Shown here piece by piece: positions 16,733-26,537 of a stretch of 64,000 nt of DNA (its first letter is position 1; every line of letters starts with the position of its first letter). The stretch is taken from the NCBI GenBank assembly GCA_020438845.1, contig JAGQTV010000039.1, positions 62,001-126,000 on the forward strand. Reading direction: 5' to 3'. Both the position numbers and the translations under genes were made by a program. The notes beneath the pieces are model-generated. The model saw nothing but the letters and a program-made list of their open reading frames with translations, searched no databases and was not told the DNA's origin. The stretch is from Mycobacterium sp. GTDB taxonomy: Bacteria > Actinomycetota > Actinomycetes > Mycobacteriales > Mycobacteriaceae.

Positions 16733-17902
16733 ATGGCGGCTCCATCGATGCCCGTGCCTGAGGCCAGGCTTTCGCCCGGGACGGCGTTCGGGATCTACGT
16801 GCATGTGCCGTTCTGCGCCACCCGGTGCGGATATTGCGACTTCAACACCTACACCCCGGCCGAACTGGGCGGGGCCAACCCCGACGGCTGGCTGGGCGCC
16901 CTGCGTGTCGAACTGGCGTTAGCCGCGGAGCGCGTCGGTGCAGTACCCGTCGACACCGTTTTCGTCGGCGGCGGGACACCCTCGTTACTGGGTGCCGAGC
17001 GCCTGGCCGCGGTGCTCGACGCGGTCCGCGACGCTTTTCCGCTGGCCTGCGATGCGGAGATCACCACCGAGGCCAACCCGGAGTCCACCTCGCCGGCCTT
17101 CTTCGAGACTCTGCGGGCCGCCGGCTACACCCGGATTTCGCTGGGTATGCAGTCGGCCTCACCGCGGGTGCTGGCCGTACTGAACCGCACCCACACCCCA
17201 GGGCGGGCGCCTATGGCGGCCCGGGAAGCGCTCGCTGCCGGCTTCACCCACGTCAGCCTCGATCTGATCTACGGCACGCCCGGCGAGTCCGACGATGATC
17301 TGCTGGCCTCGGTGGACGCGGCGGTGGCGGCCGGTGTGGATCATGTCTCGGCCTACGCGCTGGTGGTCGAGGACGGTACGGCGCTGAGCCGACAGGTAAG
17401 ACGCGGTGAGTTCGCGGCCCCCGACGACGACCTGCTCGCACACCGTTACCAGCTGCTCGATCAGCGGCTCGCCGAGGCTGGCCTGACCTGGTACGAGGTG
17501 TCGAACTGGAGCAGGGTGGGCGGGGAGTGCCGGCACAACCTGGGTTACTGGAACGGTGGTCAGTGGTGGGGTGCGGGGCCGGGCGCACACGGCTTCGTCG
17601 GAGACCTGCGGTGGTGGAACGTCAAGCACCCGAACTTCTATGCCCAAGCGCTCGGCGAGCGTCGTTACCCGATAGCCGGATTCGAGTGGCTCGACGACCG
17701 GGATCGCCACATCGAAGCGGTGATGCTGGGCATCCGGTTGCGCAGCGGACTGGCCGTAGGCGTGCTGACCCCCTCCGAGCTTGAGCGCGCCGAGCGAGCC
17801 GTCGAGGAAGGGTTGTTGACCGGTGGCAGTGAGCGGCTGACGCTGACCCGGCGCGGGCGGCTGCTGGCCGACGCCGTGGTGCGCGAACTACTCGACGACT
17901 GA
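16733..17902 (+). CDS. hemW: Radical SAM heme chaperone HemW
   Basis: A 389-residue HemN-like radical SAM protein with the cluster motif C28-ATR-C32-GY-C35 followed by DFNTY, the GGGTPS SAM site and a C-terminal HemN domain. Bacterial proteins of this length act as heme chaperones or transferases rather than coproporphyrinogen dehydrogenases. The start at ATG 16733 puts YVHVPFC at the usual distance; ATG 16748 is possible. Divergent from the sirA operon; hrcA follows. Confidence 0.88.
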   Translation: MAAPSMPVPEARLSPGTAFGIYVHVPFCATRCGYCDFNTYTPAELGGANPDGWLGALRVELALAAERVGAVPVDTVFVGGGTPSLLGAERLAAVLDAVRDAFPLACDAEITTEANPESTSPAFFETLRAAGYTRISLGMQSASPRVLAVLNRTHTPGRAPMAAREALAAGFTHVSLDLIYGTPGESDDDLLASVDAAVAAGVDHVSAYALVVEDGTALSRQVRRGEFAAPDDDLLAHRYQLLDQRLAEAGLTWYEVSNWSRVGGECRHNLGYWNGGQWWGAGPGAHGFVGDLRWWNVKHPNFYAQALGERRYPIAGFEWLDDRDRHIEAVMLGIRLRSGLAVGVLTPSELERAERAVEEGLLTGGSERLTLTRRGRLLADAVVRELLDD

Positions 17903-17905
17903 CAC

Positions 17906-17932
17906 GTGGCACTCCTTCGGCTTGTCTGCTAA
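17906..17932 (+). promoter_or_regulatory. Degenerate CIRCE element (HrcA operator)
   Basis: GTGGCACTC-N9-GTCTGCTAA matches the CIRCE consensus TTAGCACTC-N9-GAGTGCTAA at 7 of 9 positions in each arm, with the exact 9-nt spacer. It overlaps the expected -35 region of the promoter whose -10 is at 17952. The target gene is hrcA itself, the classical autoregulatory arrangement. Confidence 0.6.
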
Positions 17933-17951
17933 CTCTGCTGCTGAAGACCCG

Positions 17952-17957
17952 TAAACT
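17952..17957 (+). promoter_or_regulatory. -10 box of hrcA-dnaJ2 operon
   Basis: TAAACT fits TANNNT, 40 bp upstream of the hrcA ATG and about 20 bp after the CIRCE-like site. A strong GGAGGTGAG ribosome site follows. Confidence 0.5.
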
Positions 17958-17997
17958 AGGGTCCACCGGAGGTGAGGCCCGGCTTGGAGGTGAGTAG

Positions 17998-19038
17998 ATG
18001 GGGAGTGCCGACGACCGTCGCTTCGAAGTGCTGCGCGCCATCGTCGCCGACTTCGTCGAGACAAAGGAACCCATCGGGTCCAAGGCCTTGGTGGAGCGGC
18101 ACAGCCTGGGTGTGTCCAGTGCCACCGTTCGCAACGACATGGCGGTGCTGGAGGCAGAGGGGTACATCGCTCAGCCGCACACAAGCTCCGGGCGGGTGCC
18201 CACCGAGAAGGGCTACCGCCACTTCGTCAACCGAATCCATGACGTCAAGCCGCTGTCGCCCCCCGAGCGTCGCGCCATTCTGTCCTTCCTGGAGTCCGGC
18301 GTCGACCTCGACGACGTGCTGCGCCGCGCGGTACGCCTGCTGTCCCAACTCACCCGTCAGGTGGCGGTGGTCCAGTACCCGACGCTCTCGGCCTCGACCG
18401 TGCGTCACCTCGAGGTGGTTGCACTGACCCCCGCCCGGCTGCTGATGGTCGTCATCACCGACTCCGGCCGCGTCGACCAGCGCATCGTCGAACTCGGCGA
18501 CGCCATCAACGAGCACGAGCTCGCCCAGTTGAGAGATCTGCTGGCTCAGGCTCTTGAGGGCAAGAAGCTCTCGGCGGCCTCGGTCGCGGTGGCCGACCTT
18601 GCCGGCCGGCTCAACGACCGAGCGGGAAAGCTGGGGAATGCAGTCGGGCGGTCGGCGACGGTTCTGCTGGAGTCGCTGGTCGAACACCCCGAGGAGCGGC
18701 TTTTGCTGGGCGGCACCGCCAACCTGACCCGCAACACCGCCGACTTCGGGGGATCGCTGCGATCGGTGCTGGAGGCCCTGGAGGAGCAGGTGGTCGTGCT
18801 TCGGCTGCTGGCCGCTCAAGAAGAGGCCGGTAAGGTGACGGTGCGCATCGGGCACGAAACCGAGGCGGAACAGATGGTCGGAACGTCGGTGGTGACCACC
18901 ACCTACGGCAGCTCCGGAACGGTCTTCGGCGGGATGGGCGTGGTCGGCCCGACCCGGATGGACTACCCCGGGACTATGGCCAACGTCGCCGCGGTTGCAA
19001 TGTACATCGGCGAAGTTCTGGGCAACCGCGCTGGCTGA
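17998..19038 (+). CDS. hrcA: Heat-inducible transcription repressor HrcA
   Basis: A 346-residue repressor that binds CIRCE and controls class I heat-shock genes with GroEL as thermosensor. The N-terminal winged helix (about 1-80) contains [20 protein letters not shown] and [19 protein letters not shown]-like dimer domain and a C-terminal [13 protein letters not shown] segment follow. It starts behind GGAGGTGAG and overlaps or abuts dnaJ2, which begins 20 bp after its stop. Confidence 0.95.
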   Translation: MGSADDRRFEVLRAIVADFVETKEPIGSKALVERHSLGVSSATVRNDMAVLEAEGYIAQPHTSSGRVPTEKGYRHFVNRIHDVKPLSPPERRAILSFLESGVDLDDVLRRAVRLLSQLTRQVAVVQYPTLSASTVRHLEVVALTPARLLMVVITDSGRVDQRIVELGDAINEHELAQLRDLLAQALEGKKLSAASVAVADLAGRLNDRAGKLGNAVGRSATVLLESLVEHPEERLLLGGTANLTRNTADFGGSLRSVLEALEEQVVVLRLLAAQEEAGKVTVRIGHETEAEQMVGTSVVTTTYGSSGTVFGGMGVVGPTRMDYPGTMANVAAVAMYIGEVLGNRAG

Positions 19039-19058
19039 TGCCGGGACGAAAGGTCAAC

Positions 19059-20195
19059 GTGGCACGCGACTATTACGGCTTACTGGGAGTGAGCAAGGGC
19101 GCCAGCGACGCCGATATCAAACGTGCGTACCGTCGGCTGGCGCGAGAACTGCATCCCGACATCAACCCTGACGAAGGGGAGCGGTTCAAAGAGATCAGCA
19201 CCGCCTACGAGGTGCTCTCGGACCCGGAGAAACGGCGCATCGTCGACCTCGGCGGCGATCCGCTGTCAAGCGGCGGCCCAGGGGCCGGCTTCACTGGCTT
19301 CGGCGGTCTGGGTGATGTGTTCGAGGCCTTCTTCGGCGGTGGGGGCGGCTCACGTGGTCCGGTCGGTCGGGTCCGCCCCGGATCGGACTCGTTGCTGCGC
19401 ATGCGGCTGACCCTCAACGAATGCGCCACCGGGGTGACCAAACAGGTCACCGTCGACACTGCCGTTCTGTGCGACCTGTGTCAGGGTAAGGGTACCCACG
19501 GCGACTCCCAGGCGGTCACCTGCGACACCTGCGGTGGCCGCGGCGAAGTCCAAAGCGTGCAACGTTCGCTCCTGGGCCAGATCATGACCGCCCGTCCCTG
19601 CCCCACGTGCGCCGGGGTCGGTGAAGTCATTCCCGACCCCTGCCACCGCTGTGGGGGCGATGGCAGGGTGCGCTCCCGCCGAGAGATCAGCGTGAAGATT
19701 CCCGTGGGCGTCGCCGACGGCATGCGGGTGCGCCTGGCCGCCCAGGGCGAGGTTGGCCCCGGCGGCGGCCCGGCGGGGGATCTCTACGTGGAGGTTCACG
19801 AGAAGCCCCATGAGTTCTTCCTCCGTGACGGCGACGACCTGCACTGCACCGTCACCGTTCCGATGGTCGATGCGGCCTTGGGCACCGCGGTGACGGTTGA
19901 CGGGATTCTCGACGATGCGGTCGAGGTCGCCGTCGCCCCCGGCACCCAACCTGGCGCGATCAGCGCCCTGCGCGGCCGCGGTATGCCGCGCCTGAGGTCG
20001 GGAGTCCGTGGCGACCTTTACGTCCACGTCGAGGTCACCGTCCCGACAAAGCTGGATGCTCGTACCAAAGAGCTGCTCGGTGAAATCCGGAGCCGGAGCC
20101 AGGATCACGCCGCGGTGAAACCGACCTCTGCCGCGAACAGCCAGTCCGGTGGCGGGATATTCAGTCGCTTGCGCGAGACCTTCACCGGCCGTTGA
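19059..20195 (+). CDS. dnaJ2: Chaperone DnaJ2
   Basis: A 378-residue type I DnaJ: J-domain (1-70) with the HPD tripeptide in [10 protein letters not shown], a short G/F region, four CXXCXGXG zinc repeats ([32 protein letters not shown]) and C-terminal substrate domains. It stimulates DnaK ATPase. GTG 19059 ([11 protein letters not shown]) is chosen for homology and the GAAAGG ribosome site; an in-frame ATG at 19038 abutting the hrcA stop would add 7 residues. Confidence 0.94.
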   Translation: MARDYYGLLGVSKGASDADIKRAYRRLARELHPDINPDEGERFKEISTAYEVLSDPEKRRIVDLGGDPLSSGGPGAGFTGFGGLGDVFEAFFGGGGGSRGPVGRVRPGSDSLLRMRLTLNECATGVTKQVTVDTAVLCDLCQGKGTHGDSQAVTCDTCGGRGEVQSVQRSLLGQIMTARPCPTCAGVGEVIPDPCHRCGGDGRVRSRREISVKIPVGVADGMRVRLAAQGEVGPGGGPAGDLYVEVHEKPHEFFLRDGDDLHCTVTVPMVDAALGTAVTVDGILDDAVEVAVAPGTQPGAISALRGRGMPRLRSGVRGDLYVHVEVTVPTKLDARTKELLGEIRSRSQDHAAVKPTSAANSQSGGGIFSRLRETFTGR

Positions 20196-20210
20196 TCTTC
20201 CGATCCGGAG

Positions 20211-20963
20211 ATGGTCGCCGCTCTGTTCTACGCTGAGGTCATTCCTGCTATTGGCGGTCTCGCGACGGTGGACGACGAGGAGGGCTTTCACGCTGCAACG
20301 GTGCGCAGGATCCGGCCAGGGGAGGAGTTGGTGCTCTCCGACGGTGCCGGCACCGTGGCCGACTGCGTCGTCGAGTCGGCCGACAAACGAACTCTGACCG
20401 CCCGGGTCGAGAACCGACGGATGGCCCCGCGTTCCGATCCGTCGGTGACCGTCGTGCAGGCCATCCCCAAGTCGGAACGCTCGGAACTGGCTGTCGAGTT
20501 GGCCACCGAGGCCGGGGCCGACGAGTTCGTCGCCTGGCAGGCCGACCGTTGCGTGGCGCGGTGGGACGCTGACCGTGCAGAGAAGGGTTTGCGCAGATGG
20601 CGCGCGGTGATCCGGTCTGCGGCACGGCAGTCCCGGCGCCCCTACCTTCCCGAGGTCACTGGTCCGGTAACGACGCGGTCGCTGGCTGATCGGATCGCCG
20701 ACCGTGTCGGTGCCGGCGCGGCAGTGCTGGTTCTGCACGAGTCGGCGACAACCTCGCTTGCGGATATTCCGATGGCGGAAGTGGACTCGATCGTCATGGT
20801 TGTCGGCCCGGAGGGCGGGATCACCGAGGGCGAACTCGACCTGCTGACCGCCGCCGGGGCAGTGGCGGTCCGAATGGGCCCCACGGTGCTTCGCACTTCG
20901 ACCGCAGCAGCGGTTGCCTTGGGCGCACTGGGTGTTCTCACGCCTCGATGGTCGTTCGACTGA
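20211..20963 (+). CDS. rsmE: 16S rRNA m3U1498 methyltransferase RsmE
   Basis: A 250-residue SPOUT-class enzyme that methylates N3 of U1498 in 16S rRNA. An N-terminal PUA-like domain ([20 protein letters not shown]) precedes the knotted SAM-binding region with [15 protein letters not shown] and [12 protein letters not shown]. It follows dnaJ2 by 15 bp, probably the same operon. Confidence 0.9.
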   Translation: MVAALFYAEVIPAIGGLATVDDEEGFHAATVRRIRPGEELVLSDGAGTVADCVVESADKRTLTARVENRRMAPRSDPSVTVVQAIPKSERSELAVELATEAGADEFVAWQADRCVARWDADRAEKGLRRWRAVIRSAARQSRRPYLPEVTGPVTTRSLADRIADRVGAGAAVLVLHESATTSLADIPMAEVDSIVMVVGPEGGITEGELDLLTAAGAVAVRMGPTVLRTSTAAAVALGALGVLTPRWSFD

Positions 20964-21093
20964 CCGGCAGGAATTACTGCTCCAAACCGCCTAGCAGCAG
21001 TTTGTAATCCCCCAGCTACAGCTGCGAGGAGGGCGTCAACGGTAGAATTCCGGCATCGACAGCCACCTGCCCCCCCGCGAACCCTCAGCTGCT

Positions 21094-22914
21094 GTGCCGG
21101 TGCGCGCCAGCATGACCGTTCCGCCCGACCTGGTTGTGGGCTTGCTGGGCTCAGCCGACCAGAACCTGCGCGCATTGGAGGCCAACCTCGCGGCCGAGGT
21201 GCATGTCCGGGGCAACACGGTCAACCTCTCCGGCGAGGCTGCCGACGTGGCGCTGGCCGAGCAGGTCATCTCCGAACTGGTCGCCATCGTGGCGGAGGGA
21301 CAGCCGCTCTCGCCGGACGCCGTGCGACGCAGCGTGAACATGATTTCCAGGTCCGAGGGCACCTCGCCCGCGGAGGTGCTGACCCTGGACATCCTGTCCC
21401 GGCGGGGAAAGACCATTCGCCCCAAGACGCTCAACCAGAAGCGCTACGTCGATGCGATCGACACCAACACCATCGTGTTCGGCATCGGCCCCGCCGGCAC
21501 CGGAAAGACCTACCTGGCAATGGCCAAGGCCGTCAGCGCGTTGCAGACCAAGCAGGTGACCAGAATCATTCTGACGCGTCCGGCAGTGGAGGCCGGTGAG
21601 CGCCTTGGGTTCCTGCCGGGCACTCTGAGCGAGAAGATCGACCCGTACCTGCGTCCGCTCTACGATGCACTGCACGACATGATGGATCCCGAAGCGATCC
21701 CAAAGCTGATGAGCGCCGGCGTGATCGAGGTGGCGCCGCTGGCCTACATGCGGGGCCGAGCGCAGCCGGTGTCTGCGAAGGTGCTGACGCCGTCGGGATT
21801 TCGCCCGATCGGGGAATTGTCGGTCGGCGACTTGGTTGTCGGCTCAGATGGCAAGCCCACCGAGGTACTCGGCGTCTATCCGCAGGGTTTCAAAGAGATC
21901 TATCGCTTGCACACACAGGACGGATCGTCGACTCTGGCCTCCGGCGATCATCTGTGGGCTGTCTATCCGCGCAGCGAGCGGAGCAGCGGAAAGCCGCCGC
22001 AGGTGCTGCAGACCAAGGAGATGATCGGCAACCTCCGGCAAGGGCGTTCCCACCGCTACGAATTACCCTTGCTCTCCGCCCCCGTGCACTTCGACTCCCG
22101 ACCGGTTGCGTCGGATCCGTACGCTATCGGGGTAAGAGCGGGCGAAGACTGCCTCGTTAGTCAGGCGGTTGCGCTGCCGACGGAATATCTGTTCAACTCG
22201 GCAGACGTTCGTCTGGCCGTTCTCCAAGGGGTACTGGACGCCGCCGGGAATATGGTCACCGGACGGCGGGGAACCTGGCGGATTCGGTTCGCAACGGCTT
22301 CCCCTCAGCTTCTCGACGACGTTGTGTTCCTGGTTCAGTCCATGGGCGGCACCGCCAGCAGGTCGGCGCCCGTGGAGGGCAACGGAACCGGTTCGGACGA
22401 ACGCTCCCTCGACATTCGACTGCCGCAGGGCGTGACTGCGTTCCGCCGCTGCCGGGCTACCCGTTGCGCTGGGGAAGTGCCCAAACGTTACGTTCACCGC
22501 ATCGAATCCGTGGGCACCCGGGAAGCGCTGTGCATCCGGGTTGCGGCGGCCGACTCGCTCTATGTCACCGAGGATTTTCTGCTGACCCACAACACCCTCA
22601 ACGACTCGTTCATCATCCTCGACGAGGCCCAGAACACAACGGCCGAGCAGATGAAGATGTTCCTGACCCGGTTGGGCTTCGGCTCGAAAATCGTTGTCAC
22701 CGGTGATATCACGCAAGTCGATCTCATCGGCGGCGCCACGTCGGGGTTGCGGGCGGCGATGGGCATTCTCGACGGCATCGATGATATTCACTTCGCCGAA
22801 CTGACCAGCGCGGACGTGGTTCGGCACCGGCTGGTGTCCGACATCGTCGATGCGTATGCCAAGGCCGCTGAACAACAAGGGAACCGGGCGCAGCGCCGGT
22901 CGTCGAAACGGTAG
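21094..22914 (+). CDS. phoH: PhoH-like P-loop ATPase interrupted by in-frame intein
   Basis: The reading frame gives 606 residues: 328 of PhoH extein and 278 of intein. The extein has an N-terminal KH-like region, Walker A GPAGTGKTYL, LTRPAVEAGERLGFLPG, and Walker B ILDEAQNTT, the last lying 7 residues after the splice site. PhoH proteins are RNA-linked ATPases; mycobacterial PhoH1 sits with ybeY, as here, pointing to rRNA maturation. GTG 21094 is the given start; the frame is open to 21046, so a slightly earlier rare start is possible. ybeY follows by 6 bp. Confidence 0.93.
   Translation: MPVRASMTVPPDLVVGLLGSADQNLRALEANLAAEVHVRGNTVNLSGEAADVALAEQVISELVAIVAEGQPLSPDAVRRSVNMISRSEGTSPAEVLTLDILSRRGKTIRPKTLNQKRYVDAIDTNTIVFGIGPAGTGKTYLAMAKAVSALQTKQVTRIILTRPAVEAGERLGFLPGTLSEKIDPYLRPLYDALHDMMDPEAIPKLMSAGVIEVAPLAYMRGRAQPVSAKVLTPSGFRPIGELSVGDLVVGSDGKPTEVLGVYPQGFKEIYRLHTQDGSSTLASGDHLWAVYPRSERSSGKPPQVLQTKEMIGNLRQGRSHRYELPLLSAPVHFDSRPVASDPYAIGVRAGEDCLVSQAVALPTEYLFNSADVRLAVLQGVLDAAGNMVTGRRGTWRIRFATASPQLLDDVVFLVQSMGGTASRSAPVEGNGTGSDERSLDIRLPQGVTAFRRCRATRCAGEVPKRYVHRIESVGTREALCIRVAAADSLYVTEDFLLTHNTLNDSFIILDEAQNTTAEQMKMFLTRLGFGSKIVVTGDITQVDLIGGATSGLRAAMGILDGIDDIHFAELTSADVVRHRLVSDIVDAYAKAAEQQGNRAQRRSSKR
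21760..22593 (+). other. Class 3-type intein in PhoH
   Basis: Intein of 278 residues, starting at Ala223 of the precursor (after AYMRGR) and ending His-Asn at residue 500, before Thr501. Removing it rejoins YMRGR to TLNDSFIILDEAQ, the uninterrupted PhoH sequence. The first residue is Ala, not Cys/Ser/Thr. Instead the class 3 W-C-T triad is visible: Trp66 in block B (ASGDHLW), Cys258 in block F (ALCIRV) and Thr276 in block G (LLTHN), intein numbering. A worn LAGLIDADG-like core lies at about 119-165. Self-splicing is expected. Confidence 0.88.
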
Positions 22915-22920
22915 GTCCCG

Positions 22921-23457
22921 ATGAGCATCGAAGTTTCCAACGAGTCCGGAATCGACGTTTCCGAAGAGGAACTGATCAGCGTCGCCCGTTTCGTCATCCG
23001 GCGAATGAAGGTCAACCCGGCTGCCGAGCTGTCGATGTTGCTCCTGGACTTGGCGGCAATGGCAGACCTGCACATGCGGTGGATGGATCTACCCGGTCCG
23101 ACCGACGTGATGAGCTTCCCGATGGACGAACTCGAACCCGGCGGTCGGCCCGACGCCCCCGAGCCCGGCCCGTCGATGCTGGGTGACATCGTGCTGTGCC
23201 CGGAGTTCGCCGCCGAGCAGGCTGCAGCCGCCGGCCACAGCCTCGGGCAGGAACTGGCGCTGCTGACGGTCCACGGCGTGCTTCACCTGCTGGGTTACGA
23301 CCACGCCGACCCGGAAGGGGAGAAGGAGATGTTCGCCCTGCAGCGGCAACTGCTTGAGGAATGGGTTGCCGAGCAGGTCGAGTCCTACCAGCGCGACCGC
23401 CAGGCCGAACGGGATCGGCGTTTGCTCGACAAGTCCCGGCATTTCGACCGACCATGA
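22921..23457 (+). CDS. ybeY: Endoribonuclease YbeY
   Basis: A 178-residue zinc endoribonuclease of 16S rRNA maturation and ribosome quality control. The metal motif [11 protein letters not shown] is present, with the conserved [12 protein letters not shown] and LGDIVLCPE blocks before it. It follows phoH by 6 bp, and its stop overlaps the next start (ATGA), so the group is one operon. The highly charged C-terminal tail is longer than in E. coli. Confidence 0.94.
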   Translation: MSIEVSNESGIDVSEEELISVARFVIRRMKVNPAAELSMLLLDLAAMADLHMRWMDLPGPTDVMSFPMDELEPGGRPDAPEPGPSMLGDIVLCPEFAAEQAAAAGHSLGQELALLTVHGVLHLLGYDHADPEGEKEMFALQRQLLEEWVAEQVESYQRDRQAERDRRLLDKSRHFDRP

Positions 23458-24746
23458 CCGGATTGATGCCGCTCCTGGGCGCTGTTGCCCTGGTTCTGCT
23501 CGGTGGACTGTTCTCGGCTATCGATGCCGCGATCAACACCGTGTCCAAGGCGCGGGTCGCGGAGTTGGTGCGGGCGGAGCGTCCCGGCGCGGTGCATCTG
23601 GCGCAGGTTCTCGCAGAACGTCCGCGCTACATCAATCTCGTTGTGCTGCTTCGTATCGCGTGTGAAACCGCGGCAACTGTGGTGGTGGTGGCCTACCTGC
23701 ATGATCGGATGGCTCTGGATCCGGCGCTGCTCATCGCTGCGGCGGTCATGACCGTCGTCAGCTTCGTCTTCGTCGGGGTTGGTCCGCGCACTCTCGGCAG
23801 GCAGAAGGCTTATTCGATCGCGTTGGCGTCAGCCGTTCCCCTGCAGGCCATTTCAGTTCTGCTGACTCCCATCAGCCGACTGCTGGTCTTGGTGGGAAAT
23901 GCGGTGACACCCGGACCTGGTTTTCGCAACGGGCCGTTCGCCTCGGAGATCGAATTGCGCGAAGTTGTCGACATGGCACAGCAGAGCGGCGTCGTTGCCG
24001 ACGACGAGCGGAAGATGATCCAGTCGGTTTTCGAACTCGGCGACACCCCGGCCCGCGAGGTCATGGTGCCCCGTACCGAGATGGTGTGGATCGAAGCCGA
24101 CAAGTCGGCCGCCCAGGCCACCTCGCTGGCAGTGCGCAGCGGGCACTCTCGCATCCCGGTCATCGGCGACAACGTCGATGACATTCTCGGCGTCGTCTAT
24201 CTGAAGGATCTTGTGCGTAGAACGAACTACTCCGCAGCGGCAGCCCGCGACATCACCGTGGCCGAGGTGATGCGTCCGGCGGTCTTCATTCCGGACTCCA
24301 AGCCGTTGGATGCCCTGCTCAAGGAGATGCAACTCGACCGCATCCACATGGCCCTGCTGGTCGACGAGTACGGTGCCACCGCGGGACTGGTCACCATCGA
24401 GGATGTCCTCGAAGAGATCGTCGGGGAGATCGCCGACGAATATGACACCGACGAGGTGGCTCCGGTGGAAGAGTTGGGTGACAACAGGTTCCGGGTCTCG
24501 GCCCGGCTGCCCATCGAGGACCTCGGCGAGCTCTATGAGATCGAGTTCGGCGATGATCTCGACTTCGACACAGTAGGGGGCCTGGTGGCGTTGGAATTGG
24601 GCCGTGTTCCGCTGCCAGGTGCCCAGGTGGTCTCGCACGGGCTGCGATTGCTTGCCGAGGGCGGCCCCGATCAGCGTGGCCGGTTCCGTATCGGCACGGT
24701 GCTCGTGAGCCCGGTGGAGGAACCACGAACGGAGACGGCAGAGTGA
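23454..24746 (+). CDS. CNNM/CorC-type membrane protein with CBS pair
   Basis: A 430-residue hemolysin C/CorC-family protein: N-terminal DUF21-type transmembrane domain (about 1-150, several hydrophobic segments), two CBS domains (about 200-320, with [14 protein letters not shown] and [24 protein letters not shown]), and a CorC_HlyC transporter-associated domain at the C-terminus. Such proteins are linked to Mg2+/Co2+ efflux. ATG 23454 overlaps the ybeY stop; its stop overlaps era (GTGA). Confidence 0.88.
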   Translation: MTGLMPLLGAVALVLLGGLFSAIDAAINTVSKARVAELVRAERPGAVHLAQVLAERPRYINLVVLLRIACETAATVVVVAYLHDRMALDPALLIAAAVMTVVSFVFVGVGPRTLGRQKAYSIALASAVPLQAISVLLTPISRLLVLVGNAVTPGPGFRNGPFASEIELREVVDMAQQSGVVADDERKMIQSVFELGDTPAREVMVPRTEMVWIEADKSAAQATSLAVRSGHSRIPVIGDNVDDILGVVYLKDLVRRTNYSAAAARDITVAEVMRPAVFIPDSKPLDALLKEMQLDRIHMALLVDEYGATAGLVTIEDVLEEIVGEIADEYDTDEVAPVEELGDNRFRVSARLPIEDLGELYEIEFGDDLDFDTVGGLVALELGRVPLPGAQVVSHGLRLLAEGGPDQRGRFRIGTVLVSPVEEPRTETAE

Positions 24747-25645
24747 GCGAGTTCAAATCCGGCTTCGTCTCTCTGGTGGGTCGGCCCAACACCGGTAAGT
24801 CGACTCTGACCAACGCCCTGGTGGGCAGCAAGGTCGCGATCACCTCCAACCGTCCCCAGACCACCCGGCACACCATCCGCGGCATCGTGCACCGTGAGAA
24901 CTTCCAGATCGTGCTGGTCGACACCCCCGGCCTGCACCGGCCCCGCACGCTGCTCGGCAAACGGCTCAACGACCTGGTTCGGGACACCTACGGCGAGGTC
25001 GATGTGATCGGGTTGTGCATCCCCGCCGACGAGCTGATCGGTCCCGGCGACCGTTGGATCTACGAGCAGATCCGCTCCGTCGCCCCGAGAACCGCCCTGG
25101 TGGTGATCGTCACCAAGATCGACAAGGTCGCCAAGGACAGGGTGGCCGCGCAATTGGTGGCGGTGAACGAGTTGGCGGGCGATCACGCGGCGGCGATAGT
25201 CCCGGTCTCGGCGACCACCGGCGAGCAGGTCGACGTGCTCATCGACGTTCTGGTTGACCAACTCGAACCCGGCCCGGCGTTCTACCCCGACGGGGAGCTG
25301 ACCGATGAGCCTGAGGAAGTCCTCATGGCCGAGCTGATCCGCGAGGCTGCCTTGGAAGGGGTTCGTGACGAACTTCCGCATTCGCTTGCGGTGGTGATCG
25401 ATGAGGTCAATGAACGCGAAGGCAGGGACGATCTGATCGACGTCCACGCGCTGATCTACGTCGAACGGGACAGCCAGAAGGGCATCGTCATCGGCAAGGG
25501 CGGAGCGAGGCTGAAGGAGGTCGGCACCACCGCGCGACGCCAGATCGAAAAGCTACTGGGCACCAAGGTCTATCTGAGTCTGCGGGTCAAGGTCGCCAAG
25601 AACTGGCAGCAAGACCCGAAACTTCTCGGCAGGCTCGGGTTCTGA
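24743..25645 (+). CDS. era: GTPase Era
   Basis: A 300-residue ribosome-assembly GTPase that binds the 3' end of 16S rRNA. G1 GRPNTGKS (13-20), G3 DTPG, G4 TKID, and a C-terminal KH domain with [18 protein letters not shown] 24743 overlaps the upstream stop. With PhoH and YbeY in the same run, three rRNA-maturation factors are co-transcribed. Confidence 0.95.
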   Translation: MSEFKSGFVSLVGRPNTGKSTLTNALVGSKVAITSNRPQTTRHTIRGIVHRENFQIVLVDTPGLHRPRTLLGKRLNDLVRDTYGEVDVIGLCIPADELIGPGDRWIYEQIRSVAPRTALVVIVTKIDKVAKDRVAAQLVAVNELAGDHAAAIVPVSATTGEQVDVLIDVLVDQLEPGPAFYPDGELTDEPEEVLMAELIREAALEGVRDELPHSLAVVIDEVNEREGRDDLIDVHALIYVERDSQKGIVIGKGGARLKEVGTTARRQIEKLLGTKVYLSLRVKVAKNWQQDPKLLGRLGF

Positions 25646-25699
25646 CCGGCGCGGGTGACTGCTCTGACCGGCGCGGGTACCTGGGGATGTCCCGCACCG
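25641..25699. repeat. Tandem repeat and hairpin between era and recO
   Basis: TCTGACCGGCGCGGGT occurs at 25641-25656 (including the era stop) and 25663-25678. The second copy can pair with CCCGCACCGG at 25690-25699 (9 of 10 bp), giving a stem over a 12-nt loop. A partial terminator or attenuator between the two genes is a reasonable reading. Confidence 0.5.
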
Positions 25700-25715
25700 G
25701 TGACAGACTGTGTCC

Positions 25716-26537
25716 ATGCGGCTTTACCGGGACCGGGCGGTCGTGCTGCGCCAGCACAAGCTCGGCGAGGCCGATCGCATCGTCACCCTGCTGACCCGCG
25801 ACCACGGAGTGGTTCGTGCGGTTGCCAAGGGTGTGCGCCGCACCCGCAGCAAGTTCGGGTCCCGGCTGGAGCCGTTCGCCCACATCGACGTCCAGCTACA
25901 TCCCGGCCGCAATCTGGACATCGTCACCCAGGTGGTGTCCATCGACGCGTTCGCCGCCGACATCGTCAGCGACTACGGCCGCTACACCTGTGCCTGTGCA
26001 GTCCTGGAGGCGGCCGAGCGGCTGGCCGGTGAGGAGCGCGCCCCCGTCCCGGCGCTGCACCGGCTCACCGTCGGGGCGCTGCGGGCAGTGGCCGATGCCG
26101 CCCGTCCTCGTGAACTGGTCCTCGACGCCTACCTGCTGCGCGCCATGGGTATCGCCGGCTGGGCGCCGTCGCTGACCGAATGCGCTCGCTGCGCCGCGCC
26201 CGGTCCGCATCGCGCCTTTCATATCGGTGCCGGCGGCAGCGTCTGCATGCACTGTCGCCCCTCGGGGTCGGTCACCCCGCCGCAGGCCGTCCTGGATCTG
26301 ATGTCGGCGCTCTACGAGGGGGATTGGACGGTGGCCGAGGACTCATCCCCGGCCCATCGCAGCCATGCCAGCGGTTTGGTCGCTGCTCACCTGCAGTGGC
26401 ATCTTGAGCGCACGTTGCGAACATTACCGCTGGTGGAGCGCACCGATCGGCAGCCCGCCGACCACCGAGCAGAGATCTTCAGGCAGGATGTGGCCCATGG
26501 CGATGGACCGGTTGACCAGTTCCTGGCGGGGGGCTGA
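25716..26537 (+). CDS. recO: DNA repair protein RecO
   Basis: A 273-residue protein loading RecA at gaps and annealing ssDNA. It has the N-terminal OB fold ([21 protein letters not shown]) and a C-terminal helical domain with Cys pairs CARC and CMHC, a zinc site. ATG 25716 gives the canonical N-terminus. The last ~40 bp overlap uppS, whose start is inside recO. Confidence 0.92.
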   Translation: MRLYRDRAVVLRQHKLGEADRIVTLLTRDHGVVRAVAKGVRRTRSKFGSRLEPFAHIDVQLHPGRNLDIVTQVVSIDAFAADIVSDYGRYTCACAVLEAAERLAGEERAPVPALHRLTVGALRAVADAARPRELVLDAYLLRAMGIAGWAPSLTECARCAAPGPHRAFHIGAGGSVCMHCRPSGSVTPPQAVLDLMSALYEGDWTVAEDSSPAHRSHASGLVAAHLQWHLERTLRTLPLVERTDRQPADHRAEIFRQDVAHGDGPVDQFLAGG

